Part shown: one piece after another, positions 9,165 through 18,596 of the stretch | Layout of the letters: each line of letters opens with the position of its first letter | How positions within the stretch are numbered: position 1 is the first letter of the stretch | From: Victivallis sp. Marseille-Q1083 | Lineage (GTDB): Bacteria > Verrucomicrobiota > Lentisphaeria > Victivallales > Victivallaceae | Assembly: GCF_903645315.1 (NCBI RefSeq) | Contig: NZ_CAHJXL010000001.1 | Span: forward strand, 372,001-436,000 | Length of the DNA: 64,000 nt | Direction of reading: 5' to 3' | Made by a program: the position numbers and the translations under genes | Notes under the pieces: model-generated | Database searches by the model: none | Seen by the model: the letters and a program-made list of their open reading frames with translations, nothing else | What the model was told of the DNA's origin: nothing

Positions 9165-10481
9165 ATGATCATTCACAGTTACTTCCGGTGCCTGGCCGCC
9201 CTGGCGACCGGCTGGGGCATCATGCTTTCCGCCGACGCGGCAATTACAGTAAAATGCACCCCGGATCACGCCGATCATCTCTACCGCAGCAGCGAACCGG
9301 TCCGGCTGACCTTTGCCGCCGACGATGACGGCCGGCCGTTGCCGCGCCACCCGATTTGCTATACACTCCGCCAGGAAGACGGCCTGACTGCCGGCGGTGA
9401 AATCATCACCGGCCCCGACGGGACGGCGGTTCTGACCACCGCGCTGCAGCAGCCCGGTTTTCTGATTCTGGCGACCACTGCGCCGGACGGCCAACGGACT
9501 TCATTGACCGGCATCGGCTGCGAACCGGAAAAAATCGCCATCGACGCCCACCGGCCGGCCGATTTCGATCAGTTCTGGGAAAAACAACTCCGCCTGCTGG
9601 AGGAAGTGCCGCTGCAGGAACTGGCCGCCATCCCGGTGGAAGTCGAACCCGGTTACCGTCCGCAAGTGGAAGCGTTCGACGTCAAAGTCTCCGCTTACGG
9701 CGAACGGCCGGTATCCGGTTATCTGTCCATGCCCAAAGACGCCCGGCCGGGTTCGCTGCCAGCTTTCGTCTGGTTCCACGGCGCCGGCGTCCACTCGTCG
9801 ACGATCAACGCCGACATCGCGGCACAGGGGCTGCTGGCCTTCAACGTCAACGCCCACGGCATCGAAAACGGCCGGGACAAAGCGTATTATCAGGAGTTGG
9901 ACAGCGGCGAATTGCAGAACTATTTCCTGTCCGGCCGGACCGACCGGGAACGGTACTATTTCCGGAATATGTTCCTGCGGGTGGTGCGGGCGCTGGAATA
10001 CCTTAAAAGCCGGCCGGAGTGGGATGGAAAGAATCTGATCGTTTTCGGCGGCAGCCAGGGCGGCGCCCAGGCGCTGGTCGCTGCCGCCTTGGATCGAGAC
10101 GTCAATTACTGCTTCGCGCAAGTACCGTGGATGTGCAATTTCCGGGGCGCCGAAACGGGATGCCATATTCCGGAATGGCCGGGCTTCCTGCCGCCGCCGG
10201 ACGATCCGGATTATGCGGCGGCCTGCCGGACGCTGCCATATTACGATATGATCAATTTCGCCGGCCGCATCGGCTGCCACACCGAGATCACCGTCGGCTT
10301 TGTCGATGAAGTGTGCTGTCCCTCCGGCGTTTACGCGATGTTCAATGCGCTGAGGAGCCGGGAGAAGACCATCTTCCCGGTGCCGTCCGAAGGCCACGGC
10401 GACAGTATTATCTATGTCAAAGGCGTCGAACAGATGCTGGCGGTGTTGAAAAAACTGCAGGAAACTGAACCGGCGCCGTAA
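9165..10481 (+). CDS. Secreted acetyl xylan esterase (AXE1)/cephalosporin-C deacetylase-like alpha/beta-hydrolase
   Basis: The product is 438 residues with a signal peptide (cleavage near SADA, residue ~25), a beta-rich N-terminal domain (~26-120) and an AXE1-type alpha/beta-hydrolase domain. The nucleophile elbow GGSQGG puts Ser at 297; Asp381 (FVDE) and His411 (SEGHGDS) complete a catalytic triad at the usual spacing. Such enzymes remove acetyl groups from xylan or acetylated oligosaccharides. A Shine-Dalgarno (AAAGGAAA) precedes the ATG. It closes the plus-strand degradative run and converges on the next gene with a 5-base gap. The fold and chemistry are well supported; the natural ester is unknown. 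Confidence 0.85.
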   Translation: MIIHSYFRCLAALATGWGIMLSADAAITVKCTPDHADHLYRSSEPVRLTFAADDDGRPLPRHPICYTLRQEDGLTAGGEIITGPDGTAVLTTALQQPGFLILATTAPDGQRTSLTGIGCEPEKIAIDAHRPADFDQFWEKQLRLLEEVPLQELAAIPVEVEPGYRPQVEAFDVKVSAYGERPVSGYLSMPKDARPGSLPAFVWFHGAGVHSSTINADIAAQGLLAFNVNAHGIENGRDKAYYQELDSGELQNYFLSGRTDRERYYFRNMFLRVVRALEYLKSRPEWDGKNLIVFGGSQGGAQALVAAALDRDVNYCFAQVPWMCNFRGAETGCHIPEWPGFLPPPDDPDYAAACRTLPYYDMINFAGRIGCHTEITVGFVDEVCCPSGVYAMFNALRSREKTIFPVPSEGHGDSIIYVKGVEQMLAVLKKLQETEPAP

Positions 10482-10486
10482 GCGCT

Positions 10487-11461
10487 TCACCGGGAGCTGG
10501 TGATCAACATCGATTCTTCCACCCGGAAGCGCAGCGTGTCTCCCATCCGCCAGCGTTCGAACTCTTCGATCACCAGTTCCGCCAATCGATGCACTTCGTC
10601 GTTGACCGAACCGGCGATATGGCTCGACAGCCGGACGTTCGGCAGCGTGTACAGCTTCGAACCGGCCGCCGGCGGCTCCGGATCGGTAACGTCCAGCAGC
10701 GCGGTCAGATCGGGCCGGGTTTCCAACACCGCAATCAGTTCCGTTTCATTGACCTGGCGGCCGCGGCCGGTGTTCAGAAAGACCGCGCCGGGCCGCATCG
10801 AAGCGAACAAATGGCCGTCGAGCACGCCGGCATTGTCATCCCGGTCCGGCAGATGGTTGCTGACGACAAAGGACTCGGCAAAAACCTCCTCCAGCGAAAC
10901 AGTGCGCCAAGCCGGCCGCGACGGCACCATCGTCACCGCCAAACGGTAGGGTTCCAGCAACTGTCTGGTCCGACAGGCGACGGCGCCATCGCCGATCAGC
11001 GCCACTTTTTCGCCATAGCTGCCCGGACCGACAAAAGCGCCGCCGCGCCGCCATTGCTCCGGCGAAGTCAACTCCCGGCTGTTGCGAAAATATCCTTTCA
11101 TCGCCAGCACGATCTGGGCGACGCAGAATTCCGCCACCGGAATCGCATTGGCCTGCCAGGCGCTGACGACGGCGATGCCGCGCCGCAGCAACGGCCGGAC
11201 AAACGCATCGGTGGCGCCGGCGGCATAGAAAAGCACTTTCAATGTCGGCAGCGCCGCGAGTTCTGCCTCCCGCAACGGTTCCATTCCCCAGGTGGAAAAG
11301 ATCACTTCGGCGCCGCCGTGGCGCTCGGCGGAAAAATTGGCATGGTTGACCACTTCCGGCGTCAGGTCGGTCAACCTGGCCAGCCGACGGCGCTGCTCCG
11401 GAGAAAAAACTTCCCCGATTCGCTCCGGCGTACCGCACCAGAACAACGCTTTCGGCTTCAT
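10487..11461 (-). CDS. D-isomer-specific 2-hydroxyacid dehydrogenase family protein
   Basis: The product is 324 residues. The NAD-binding half carries a Rossmann loop, KVALIGDGAVA (a slightly degenerate GxGxxG), then NTGRG, DVTDPEP and LSSHIAGS. These supply the Arg, Glu and His catalytic residues of the family. It should interconvert a 2-keto acid and a D-2-hydroxy acid in the cytoplasm. The start at 11461 has a strong AGGAGG-like site and overlaps the upstream ThuA-like gene by 4 bases (ATGA), so translation is coupled. Sugar-catabolic clusters of PVC bacteria often pair such dehydrogenases with ThuA-like proteins, which fits a role in handling oxidised sugar intermediates; that part is inference. 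Confidence 0.85.
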   Translation of the reverse strand: MKPKALFWCGTPERIGEVFSPEQRRRLARLTDLTPEVVNHANFSAERHGGAEVIFSTWGMEPLREAELAALPTLKVLFYAAGATDAFVRPLLRRGIAVVSAWQANAIPVAEFCVAQIVLAMKGYFRNSRELTSPEQWRRGGAFVGPGSYGEKVALIGDGAVACRTRQLLEPYRLAVTMVPSRPAWRTVSLEEVFAESFVVSNHLPDRDDNAGVLDGHLFASMRPGAVFLNTGRGRQVNETELIAVLETRPDLTALLDVTDPEPPAAGSKLYTLPNVRLSSHIAGSVNDEVHRLAELVIEEFERWRMGDTLRFRVEESMLITSSR

Positions 11462-12129
11462 CGCCCCTCCTTCCCGCACCGCAACAGATAACGCATCAAA
11501 ACCGCCACATTGTCGATCAGCGCCGGCAGCATCACCGCTGCCATCCGGTGTCCGGGCAGAAAGCCGGCCACGTCGCCGCCCCACGGCGTCCGGGTCAGAT
11601 AAGCCTGCAGGAACGTCCCCTCGCCGACCGTCGTTTCCAACAGCGGCTCAATCGGAGCGGTGTATTCCAGCCCGAGGTAAATTTCATCCTCCGGCAGCGA
11701 CATTTCGGTCAGTTCCGCCGCCAGCGGGTGACGCGTCCTGCACCGCCGCACCTCATACGGCCTGACCGGGTGCCAGCTCGGTTCGCCGCCATCCGGGTCC
11801 TCCGGGCGGACCCAGCGCAGGCCGACCAACTGCCGCCACCATGCCCAGTGGTGGAAGGCGGCGCTGGCGCCGTGCAGCAACAGCAGCGGACCGCCGCGTT
11901 CGCAATAACGCCGCACCGCCCGTTCCGCCCCGCTGCCGGGCAACGGCAGGCCGCCGCTGCCGCCGATCAAATGCAGCACCAGCAATTCACATGCCGGCAC
12001 CCAGCCGCCCGCCTCCAGCGCCGCGATATCGTCCTCATAAAAATCGATGACGAAACGCTCCGACAACGCTTCGGCCAGCCGGCGGCCGGGATGCGCCCCA
12101 TAGTGATTGTCCGCCCAAAACGAGATCAT
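11458..12129 (-). CDS. ThuA-like (trehalose-utilisation) class I amidotransferase-fold protein
   Basis: The product is 223 residues with the flavodoxin/GATase-like fold of ThuA proteins. Visible features are an N-terminal strand, a LLVLHLIGG strand-turn, the nucleophile-elbow-like block GGPLLLLHGASAAF with GASAAFHHW, and late HPVRPYEV and TPWGGDVAG segments. ThuA proteins occur with sugar oxidoreductases and are thought to act on 3-keto-sugars, though their biochemistry is thin. It is first in a two-gene unit with the 2-hydroxyacid dehydrogenase (ATGA overlap). The gap to the next minus-strand gene upstream is only 23 bases, so read-through from the DUF3999 operon is possible. Confidence 0.75.
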   Translation of the reverse strand: MISFWADNHYGAHPGRRLAEALSERFVIDFYEDDIAALEAGGWVPACELLVLHLIGGSGGLPLPGSGAERAVRRYCERGGPLLLLHGASAAFHHWAWWRQLVGLRWVRPEDPDGGEPSWHPVRPYEVRRCRTRHPLAAELTEMSLPEDEIYLGLEYTAPIEPLLETTVGEGTFLQAYLTRTPWGGDVAGFLPGHRMAAVMLPALIDNVAVLMRYLLRCGKEGR

Positions 12130-12152
12130 AACCTTCCTCCGCGCTGGTTCCG

Positions 12153-13535
12153 TCAGCAGTCAAATTCGTCTTTGTCGTTGATCCGGCGCAGGCAACAGTA
12201 CAGAATCCAGGCCAGGCCGAACACCATCACCGCAATCGCCAACGGCAACAGCCAGGACAAATCCTTTTTGCCCTGGGCCAGCAGCGACGGTTCGTAATTC
12301 GGATTGTCGCTGATCGGCCCCAGCGTATAATCCGCCGTCGCCGGAGCCCGCAAACTTTTCAATACCGCCAGAACATCGTAGTTCGGGCTTTTGAGCGTCC
12401 CGCCGAAAAATACCTGCAGCGATTCCGGCTGCGGCGGCAGCAAACAGGCGTCATAAACATTACCGTAGGCGGAAACCGTTACATTTTCCAACGGCGCATT
12501 GTCTTCATTGACAATGATCAGCCGGTAATAGCGGCTGCGCTGCTCCGGAAAAGTGAGCTTCGACTCATTGACCTGGATCGCACCGGACTGAATACGGCAG
12601 AAACGGCCGGAAACCAAATGCCGGAACTCATCCGGCGTGTCGCCGGCCGCCAGATGAATGCGGCGGAGAAAGTTCGTCTCGTAAGTCGACAGCATCAATT
12701 CGGTCAGCGGCTCCCGGCTGCTCTCGAAAATCATCACCGTATTGCCGTTGGCCGGATTCACCTGCTGTTCGACCAGTTTCAGCGGATATTTTTCCCGTTC
12801 CGGCAGAAATTCGTCGGTCGGCTGTTCGTAAGTCAACTGGATGCTTTTGATTTTCAAAGTCTTGGTCAGCAAATGCCGGTACTGCTCTTCGCCGCCGTCC
12901 ATTTTGGAAACGATCCATTTCTCCGGCGCGTACTCCTGTTCGGAAAAATTATCGATGAACATCCGGTAATGCCGGGCCGGAGACGGCCCGTCGAAGGCAA
13001 TGCGGTCTTTGACCAGGTCAATCGTATCGGAATAATCGAAAAATGGCTGATAATCCGCCAGCAACCGAACGCTGCCCGCCTCGTCGACCGACCAGATGGT
13101 CACCCGCTTCTCGAAATTATTCTGCGCGACGTCGATTTTGATGCCGGTAAACGCCTGGAGCGGAATTTTTTCCGGCACTTCAAACTCGACGATCGCCCGG
13201 TCTTCACACTGTTCGAAACGGGTTACTTTCGTATTGACCGTTTTCGTCACCGTCTGGCCGAGCGGCCGGCGCCGCTGCCGGACGGCAAACGCGACATTCT
13301 TTCCATCCGGCGCCAGAATCCGCACATCGCCGTAATGAGGCTGGCTGTAGCGGTAAATACTGTCGTTGAACTTGATCCGATAAACTTCGACCGCGGTTCC
13401 TTCCCCGCGCACCGCTTCACTGGTGAATTGCAGCTGCTTTTCCCAAACCGGCGGCGCGGCCCACAGCGCCGTACCGCCGACAATGCCAAGCGTCGCACAC
13501 CATAAAAATTTCCAGCTCGATCTTCTCTTCCTCAT
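12153..13535 (-). CDS. DUF3999-like exported membrane-anchored protein
   Basis: The product is 460 residues with an N-terminal signal or anchor (cleavage near ALWA, residue ~26), about 390 residues of predicted beta-rich periplasmic domain, and one C-terminal membrane helix (WLLPLAIAVMVFGLAWIL) followed by a short charged tail. Recurrent DVRILAPDG-like and YYRLIIVNEDNAP segments look like carbohydrate-binding-type sandwich domains. The pairing with a DUF2339 protein just upstream is the known neighbourhood of DUF3999, and it drives this call more than any motif. The start overlaps the upstream stop by 4 bases (ATGA). Function in the family is unknown; a role in envelope maintenance is inference. 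Confidence 0.65.
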   Translation of the reverse strand: MRKRRSSWKFLWCATLGIVGGTALWAAPPVWEKQLQFTSEAVRGEGTAVEVYRIKFNDSIYRYSQPHYGDVRILAPDGKNVAFAVRQRRRPLGQTVTKTVNTKVTRFEQCEDRAIVEFEVPEKIPLQAFTGIKIDVAQNNFEKRVTIWSVDEAGSVRLLADYQPFFDYSDTIDLVKDRIAFDGPSPARHYRMFIDNFSEQEYAPEKWIVSKMDGGEEQYRHLLTKTLKIKSIQLTYEQPTDEFLPEREKYPLKLVEQQVNPANGNTVMIFESSREPLTELMLSTYETNFLRRIHLAAGDTPDEFRHLVSGRFCRIQSGAIQVNESKLTFPEQRSRYYRLIIVNEDNAPLENVTVSAYGNVYDACLLPPQPESLQVFFGGTLKSPNYDVLAVLKSLRAPATADYTLGPISDNPNYEPSLLAQGKKDLSWLLPLAIAVMVFGLAWILYCCLRRINDKDEFDC

Positions 13536-14050
13536 TGATTCGCAGGTTCCGTTCTGTCAAAATTATCCTTGAATTTGATATAAACAAAGGCACCGGCCAG
13601 CATGACCAGCCCCAAAAGCACAAACGCCACCACCTTCGCCGGCGTCGGAATATCCCGCAGATCGAGCAGAAAAATTTTTCCGAGCGTCACCACGAACATA
13701 CCCAGCCCGGCATACCGGGCCGCCGCATTGCGCCGGACGATGCCGAACACGGTCAGCCCCAGCGCCCAGGCGCCCCACCAGACCGACAAGCCGCCCAGCC
13801 GGAACTCCGCCAGATAATGCTGCAGCAGCGTATTGACCTCCAGACTGCTGTAGATGAAGAACAGTACCGTTCCGCTCAAGCCGAAGAACCAGCGTTCCTC
13901 CTTCAGCAGCCTCCGGCGGCTTCCCAGCCAGTAAAACACCGCGCCGACCGACAGCACTTCCGCCAGCCGGATCGCCAGGCCGCCCAGTTGATAGTGCCAA
14001 CCGAAACAGGCGTGCTGCAATTGCCAGAACGCCAAATCCCGCGCCAGCAT
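13532..14050 (-). CDS. C-terminal fragment of a DUF2339 membrane protein (separated by a frame break)
   Basis: This 172-residue open frame contains five or six hydrophobic helices, including WWGAWALGLTVFGIVRR and the LGKIFLLDLRDI segment typical of the end of DUF2339 proteins. Its ATG at 14050 lies two bases after the TGA that ends the upstream 664-residue frame (TGACGATG), in a different register. Reading the two as one protein of ~840 residues would need a single -1 shift at 14053-14060. As written it could be translated separately by termination-reinitiation. It overlaps the DUF3999-like gene by 4 bases. Confidence 0.6.
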   Translation of the reverse strand: MLARDLAFWQLQHACFGWHYQLGGLAIRLAEVLSVGAVFYWLGSRRRLLKEERWFFGLSGTVLFFIYSSLEVNTLLQHYLAEFRLGGLSVWWGAWALGLTVFGIVRRNAAARYAGLGMFVVTLGKIFLLDLRDIPTPAKVVAFVLLGLVMLAGAFVYIKFKDNFDRTEPANQ

Positions 14051-14052
14051 CG

Positions 14053-16047
14053 TCAGCACAGCACCGCGCCGCCGCCGGCCAGCAGATTGCGGACGAACGT
14101 TTCCCGGCATTGGAAACTCTTCCAGTAGAGAAAACCCATGCCTCCCAGGATCACCCAGGGCTGCAGCAGCAGCCGCAACGGCGGATAAACCGTCTGGCTC
14201 ATATAATAGCTCTCCATCAGCAGATAGCAAATGCTGCAGGCGAAAGTACTCCACCACATTACCTCGGCTCCCCAGCCGTGGTTGATCTCATGCAGATCAT
14301 TGCCGGATTCCAACTGTTTTTCCGGCGTCAGTTTTTTCAGCAGCCAGCAGCCGGCCAGCAAAGCCAGCGCATACAGACCGAAATTCCAGAACCGGTCCGA
14401 CAAGCCGTCCCAATATATTCCGCCCGACCGATCGATAACCCGGGCCGGAAAATACCACAACAGCCGGCCGGCGGTGACGGCATACAGCAGATAGGCCAGA
14501 TACCGCAGGAAGTTGCTGCCGATTTTGATGCTCAGATAAAGCATCAGCACCGCCTGGATCGCCCAGGCCGCCGCCAGATAACGGCCGGACAGCAGCAGCG
14601 GAAAGGTCAAGGCCAGATTGAACGCCGCCAACGAAAACAGTGACAGCAACAGGTTGCGGTCGCGAATGCGGCGATGCAGGAAAACGACGATGCCGACGAT
14701 ATAGAATACCGCCAGCGCCACCGTGATCAGCGAAGCGGTCTCCTTGTCGGCATACCGAATCGTCAGCGGCAGCGCCAAAGCCAGGTAAATGATCATATCG
14801 GCCAGCAGCAGCAGCAGTTCCAGCGCATTGATCTGCAAGGCGTGGAACATATTGTAAGCAATCGCCTGCAGACTGAACAGCACGAACGAGGCGCTCAGGA
14901 AAGCGATCAGCACCGGATAATCGGTCTCCGGCACATACCAACTGCCGTTCATCAGCAACATGCTCCAGCCGTAAGCGGCCAAGAAGCTGACGATCGTCAG
15001 CAGCTTCCAGTTGCGGAAACGCGCCAGGACGGTCACGCCGAGGCCGAGCAGCAGCAGATAGCCGAACAAACCGATGAGATTCCGGTGCCCGCTGTCCAGC
15101 ACCGCCGGCGTCAGATAACCGCCCAGCGTACCGATCAGCGCCACCAGCAGCGCATTGAACCGTACCGCCGCCACGCCGGCGGCCAGCGTAATCAGCGACA
15201 TCGCGCCGAACGCCACGCCGAAGGAAATCAGCCCGTACATTTCATAGGCGGCGAACACGCTGAAATAAAGCGTGGCAAAACCGCCGCCCAAGAGGCCGAT
15301 GCCGATCAAATGGTATCTGCGGCGCGCCAGCCGCATCCCGCAGATCAACATCACCATGCCGGCCGACACCGACAGCACCACCCGCATCGTCTCGTTCAAC
15401 AAACCGTTTTCGATCGAATATTTGAGAAAGAAGCCGACGCCGGTCAACAGCGCCAGAATCGCACCGCGAACCAGCCAGGTGGTGGCAATCGCATATTCCG
15501 CCGCCATCCTGCCGGAACGGAACTCCTCGCCGACGATCAGCCAGTTCCAGATCTGTTTCAGCGTCTCGAGCGCTTTCGCTTCAAATTCATTCCGCTGCCG
15601 CGGTCCGGCCGACGCAGTCCATTGTTCCGGGGCGGACTCCACCGCTCCGACGCCGGAAGACGGTTCCGGCGCTTCGCACTTTGCCGGCCCGGCTTCCGCC
15701 GCTGCCATCGCCGTCACCACCGGTTTCACCGCCGCCTCCAGGACAGCGGCTTCGGCGGCGACGCGCTCCGCCGACCGATCATGGTCAATTTCTTCCTCCA
15801 GCCCGGCCGCTTCGACCGTCGCTTCATCCGGTTCCGGTCCGGCGCCCGAATGGGTTTCGCGACCGGCCCAGCCGGTATTTGCCAGCGTCGTCCGGGACCT
15901 GCCCCGCCAATATTCTCCGGCCTTTTCCTCCGGCACCCGCAGATGACGCCGGAGCGCGCGGAGCTGGGCTAAAACCTGCCGGTTCTGGTTCAGAATCACA
16001 ATCAGCAACCCCAACAGAATTACAGCAAAAATACCATCCATACCCAT
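14053..16047 (-). CDS. DUF2339 polytopic membrane protein, N-terminal part
   Basis: The product is 664 residues. One N-terminal helix (FAVILLGLLIVIL) is followed by a charged, Ala/Glu-rich cytoplasmic stretch (~30-165) and then roughly eighteen closely spaced hydrophobic helices (~170-660). The motif ALLTGVGFFLKYSIENGLLNE and the GGGFATLYF helix are typical of DUF2339 (predicted integral membrane protein of unknown function). The family is normally ~850-950 residues, so this frame ends early; the missing helices are in the next frame downstream (13532-14050). It starts 12 bases after the repeat lipoprotein and is probably cotranscribed with it. The break could be a sequencing error, a real mutation or a coupled split gene. 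Confidence 0.7.
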   Translation of the reverse strand: MGMDGIFAVILLGLLIVILNQNRQVLAQLRALRRHLRVPEEKAGEYWRGRSRTTLANTGWAGRETHSGAGPEPDEATVEAAGLEEEIDHDRSAERVAAEAAVLEAAVKPVVTAMAAAEAGPAKCEAPEPSSGVGAVESAPEQWTASAGPRQRNEFEAKALETLKQIWNWLIVGEEFRSGRMAAEYAIATTWLVRGAILALLTGVGFFLKYSIENGLLNETMRVVLSVSAGMVMLICGMRLARRRYHLIGIGLLGGGFATLYFSVFAAYEMYGLISFGVAFGAMSLITLAAGVAAVRFNALLVALIGTLGGYLTPAVLDSGHRNLIGLFGYLLLLGLGVTVLARFRNWKLLTIVSFLAAYGWSMLLMNGSWYVPETDYPVLIAFLSASFVLFSLQAIAYNMFHALQINALELLLLLADMIIYLALALPLTIRYADKETASLITVALAVFYIVGIVVFLHRRIRDRNLLLSLFSLAAFNLALTFPLLLSGRYLAAAWAIQAVLMLYLSIKIGSNFLRYLAYLLYAVTAGRLLWYFPARVIDRSGGIYWDGLSDRFWNFGLYALALLAGCWLLKKLTPEKQLESGNDLHEINHGWGAEVMWWSTFACSICYLLMESYYMSQTVYPPLRLLLQPWVILGGMGFLYWKSFQCRETFVRNLLAGGGAVLC

Positions 16048-16059
16048 CTTTCCTTCTCT

Positions 16060-18555
16060 TTATTCTTTACCGAACGGTATAAAAAATAAATAGCCGGACA
16101 TTTTGTCAGCCTTCCGGCGGAAACTCGCCAGGCGCCACCAGAAGGAAAACTGCCAATCATCATTTTCGGTCGTATACGAGCATCCCGGGAAAAAGATGCG
16201 TCGTTCCACCTCGCCGTTGCGCCGGTACCAATAGAAATAACGCGCCAGCCGGGTTTCTTCCTGCTCCCCTTCCCGCCAGCCGCGCCATAAAGCCCATTCG
16301 GACGAAATACCGAGGAACCGCCAGTCGACGCCGAGGAGCCGCCCGTGGTAATTCGCTCCGCAGCGCTCGCTATCGTAAAGAAACGGGAAATACGGCACCC
16401 GGCAGGATTCGACGGTAATTTCCCGGGTATATTGTTGAAATTCATCCGCCAGCTGCCAGCGGTTCAACAATTCCGGCGCCTCTTCGCTCCACGGTTCGGT
16501 CAACACCACCGGACAGTCCAGCCCCAACTGATACAGCAACGCCCGCAGTTCCCCGCGGTTTTCGTCGTAAGATTTTTCGGTCTCCGCCACCCGCCGCTTC
16601 AGCCAAGCCGAATCCGCGGAACTTTCTTCCGTCAATTCCTGCCGGAGAGAAGCGAGCCTCTCGGCATCCCGGCACAACTGTTCCAGCGTATCGACCGCCT
16701 GCTTACATTGCTCCGCCAGACCGTCGCCCAGCGCGATTTCATTCCAGGTGCGGTAAACAGCCGAGGTTCGCCGCAGCAGCGACGACTGAACGCCTTCTTC
16801 GCGAATCAAAGCCTTGCCGCCCGGCACCGCCGGCCAGTCGTCTTCGGCCGCGTCGTTCTGCGGCAATGCCGAACGGTTTTCCGACAACACGCCGGAACGC
16901 CACACCAACGAACCGATCACACTCCAGGAATCTCCGTCGACATTGAGCAGCGACGGCACCATATCGCGGCGGGAAATCAACGGCCACAGCCGCCATTCGC
17001 TCCGACCGTCCCGATTTTCATCGTAACGGAACAACGGCCACAGTCCCCAGCCGGAACGTTTCGCCCCCTCGCGGCCGAACGCGAACAGCGGAAAACTCCA
17101 GAGCGACCAGTTTTCCGGATCGTCGTATTCGTAATTGCCCAGAATTCCAAGCACATTCAAAGCATTTTTCCCGTCGTTTTTGCTGTGGCTGCGCCAAAAG
17201 AGCGGAAAACTGATCCAGCGCGACACCGCCGGATCCTCCCAGTGCATCAGAAAAGGAAACGGCACGGCTGTAAACGTTTCCCGCTCCTTTTCATTCCGGT
17301 AACGATGAAACAGGCCGGCGACATTCAGATGCGCCGCGTCCGACTGCTTGTTCCACTGCGACCAGAACAGCGGAAAACTGATCCAGCGCGACACCGCCGG
17401 ATCCTCCCAGTGCATCAGAAAAGGAAACGGCGCGGCTGTAAACGTTTCCCGCTCCTTTTCATTCCGGTAACGATAAAACAGGCCGGCGACATTCAGATGC
17501 GCCGCGTCCGACTGCTTGTTCCACTGCGACCAGAACAGCGGAAAACTGATCCAGCGCGACACCGCCGGGTTCTCCCAGTGCATCAGAAAGGGAAACGGCG
17601 CGGCCGTAAATGTTTCCCGCTCCTTTTCATTCCGGTAACGATGAAACAGGCCGGCGACATTCAGATGCGCCGCGTCGGATGCTTTGTCCTGCCGGTACCA
17701 GAACAGCGGAAAACTGCCGATATTGCAGCGTTCCGGCGAGTCGTTGCGGAAAAACAGCGGACCGCAAACATTGAGCATCTCCGTTTGACCGCTGCCGTAA
17801 ACCACCGGCAGCGTCCACAGCCAGCGCTGCTCCGGCCGTTGCTGCCAGTAATAGAGCGGCAGTACGGCATGGTAGGATTCATCCCCGTCCCGGCCGCCCA
17901 GCGCGGCAAGACAATGCCAATAAGAACGCGATTCGGACGGGTTGTCATAAGCGCCGCCCAGCAGGCCGAACAATACCCGGTGCCGGCTGTCCGTCGCATC
18001 GGCACGATAAGAATAAAACGGCAGGGATATCACATAACGACTGCCGCCATCCCGGAACCAGAACGTATTCAGAAAATAGCCGCCATCCGCATCGAAACGA
18101 CAGAACGGCGCAACGCCGAATGTACTGTCATTCCAGTAGGCCGGCAACAGCCAGCAGTCATCCTGATTCTGCATGAAGAAAGGCAGCAGCATATAGCGCC
18201 GTTCCGGCACGTTCCAGTAACAGAACAGCATCCAGCCGTCCCGGTTGACCGGATTCCAGGCGCACAATGGAAAAAGAATCGAATACTCGTCGCCGTCCCG
18301 ATTGAAAAACGGCCGGACCGCCATGCCGTCGGCATCGGCGTCGATCATCGGCCATAAAATACTGGTAAAAGCGTCGTTGTCATACAACAGCGGCCAGAGG
18401 TTGACTTCGCGGGAATCGAAAGAAAGTTCTGCAACGGCGTCATCGGCCTTCTGATCGCCGCCGAACGGAGAAATTCGCATCATACGGTCACTGGACGCGC
18501 AGCCGGCCAGCGCCACAAGCAATACACTTCCGGACAATAATTGCCAGAATTTCAT
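16060..18555 (-). CDS. Large repeat-containing lipoprotein (56-residue tandem repeats)
   Basis: The product is 831 residues with a lipoprotein signal (VALAGC). I do not recognise a named family. Residues ~50-560 are built from short aromatic strands of the type WSFPLFW or SFPLFWYRQD, each followed by a polar turn, suggesting a beta-propeller or beta-solenoid. The core has three consecutive 56-residue units beginning LFHRYRNEKERETFTA and containing SRWISFPLFW. Two of the DNA units differ at only two of 168 bases. The C-terminal ~200 residues are alpha-helical (around CKQAVDTLEQLCRDAERL) and then return to aromatic strands. It has GGAG 6 bases before the ATG, a good promoter upstream, and leads the DUF2339/DUF3999 operon. 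A cell-surface or periplasmic scaffold role is inference. Confidence 0.75.
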   Translation of the reverse strand: MKFWQLLSGSVLLVALAGCASSDRMMRISPFGGDQKADDAVAELSFDSREVNLWPLLYDNDAFTSILWPMIDADADGMAVRPFFNRDGDEYSILFPLCAWNPVNRDGWMLFCYWNVPERRYMLLPFFMQNQDDCWLLPAYWNDSTFGVAPFCRFDADGGYFLNTFWFRDGGSRYVISLPFYSYRADATDSRHRVLFGLLGGAYDNPSESRSYWHCLAALGGRDGDESYHAVLPLYYWQQRPEQRWLWTLPVVYGSGQTEMLNVCGPLFFRNDSPERCNIGSFPLFWYRQDKASDAAHLNVAGLFHRYRNEKERETFTAAPFPFLMHWENPAVSRWISFPLFWSQWNKQSDAAHLNVAGLFYRYRNEKERETFTAAPFPFLMHWEDPAVSRWISFPLFWSQWNKQSDAAHLNVAGLFHRYRNEKERETFTAVPFPFLMHWEDPAVSRWISFPLFWRSHSKNDGKNALNVLGILGNYEYDDPENWSLWSFPLFAFGREGAKRSGWGLWPLFRYDENRDGRSEWRLWPLISRRDMVPSLLNVDGDSWSVIGSLVWRSGVLSENRSALPQNDAAEDDWPAVPGGKALIREEGVQSSLLRRTSAVYRTWNEIALGDGLAEQCKQAVDTLEQLCRDAERLASLRQELTEESSADSAWLKRRVAETEKSYDENRGELRALLYQLGLDCPVVLTEPWSEEAPELLNRWQLADEFQQYTREITVESCRVPYFPFLYDSERCGANYHGRLLGVDWRFLGISSEWALWRGWREGEQEETRLARYFYWYRRNGEVERRIFFPGCSYTTENDDWQFSFWWRLASFRRKADKMSGYLFFIPFGKE
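17201..17704 (-). repeat. Three 168-bp in-frame tandem repeats
   Basis: The block AGCGGAAAAC recurs at 17201, 17369, 17537 and 17705, exactly 168 bases apart. The first two units differ only at two positions, one changing Ala/Val and one His/Tyr. The third differs at about six sites over most of its length and then diverges at one end. The period equals 56 codons, so copy-number change would keep the frame. Confidence 0.95.
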
Positions 18556-18596
18556 TTTTTGCTCCAGAATTAGATTCAGGCGCCAGCCTAACAGAT

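Noticed and set aside
17201-17704. Repeats considered as a CRISPR array
   Set aside because: Units are 168 bases, contiguous without spacers and in frame within a protein.
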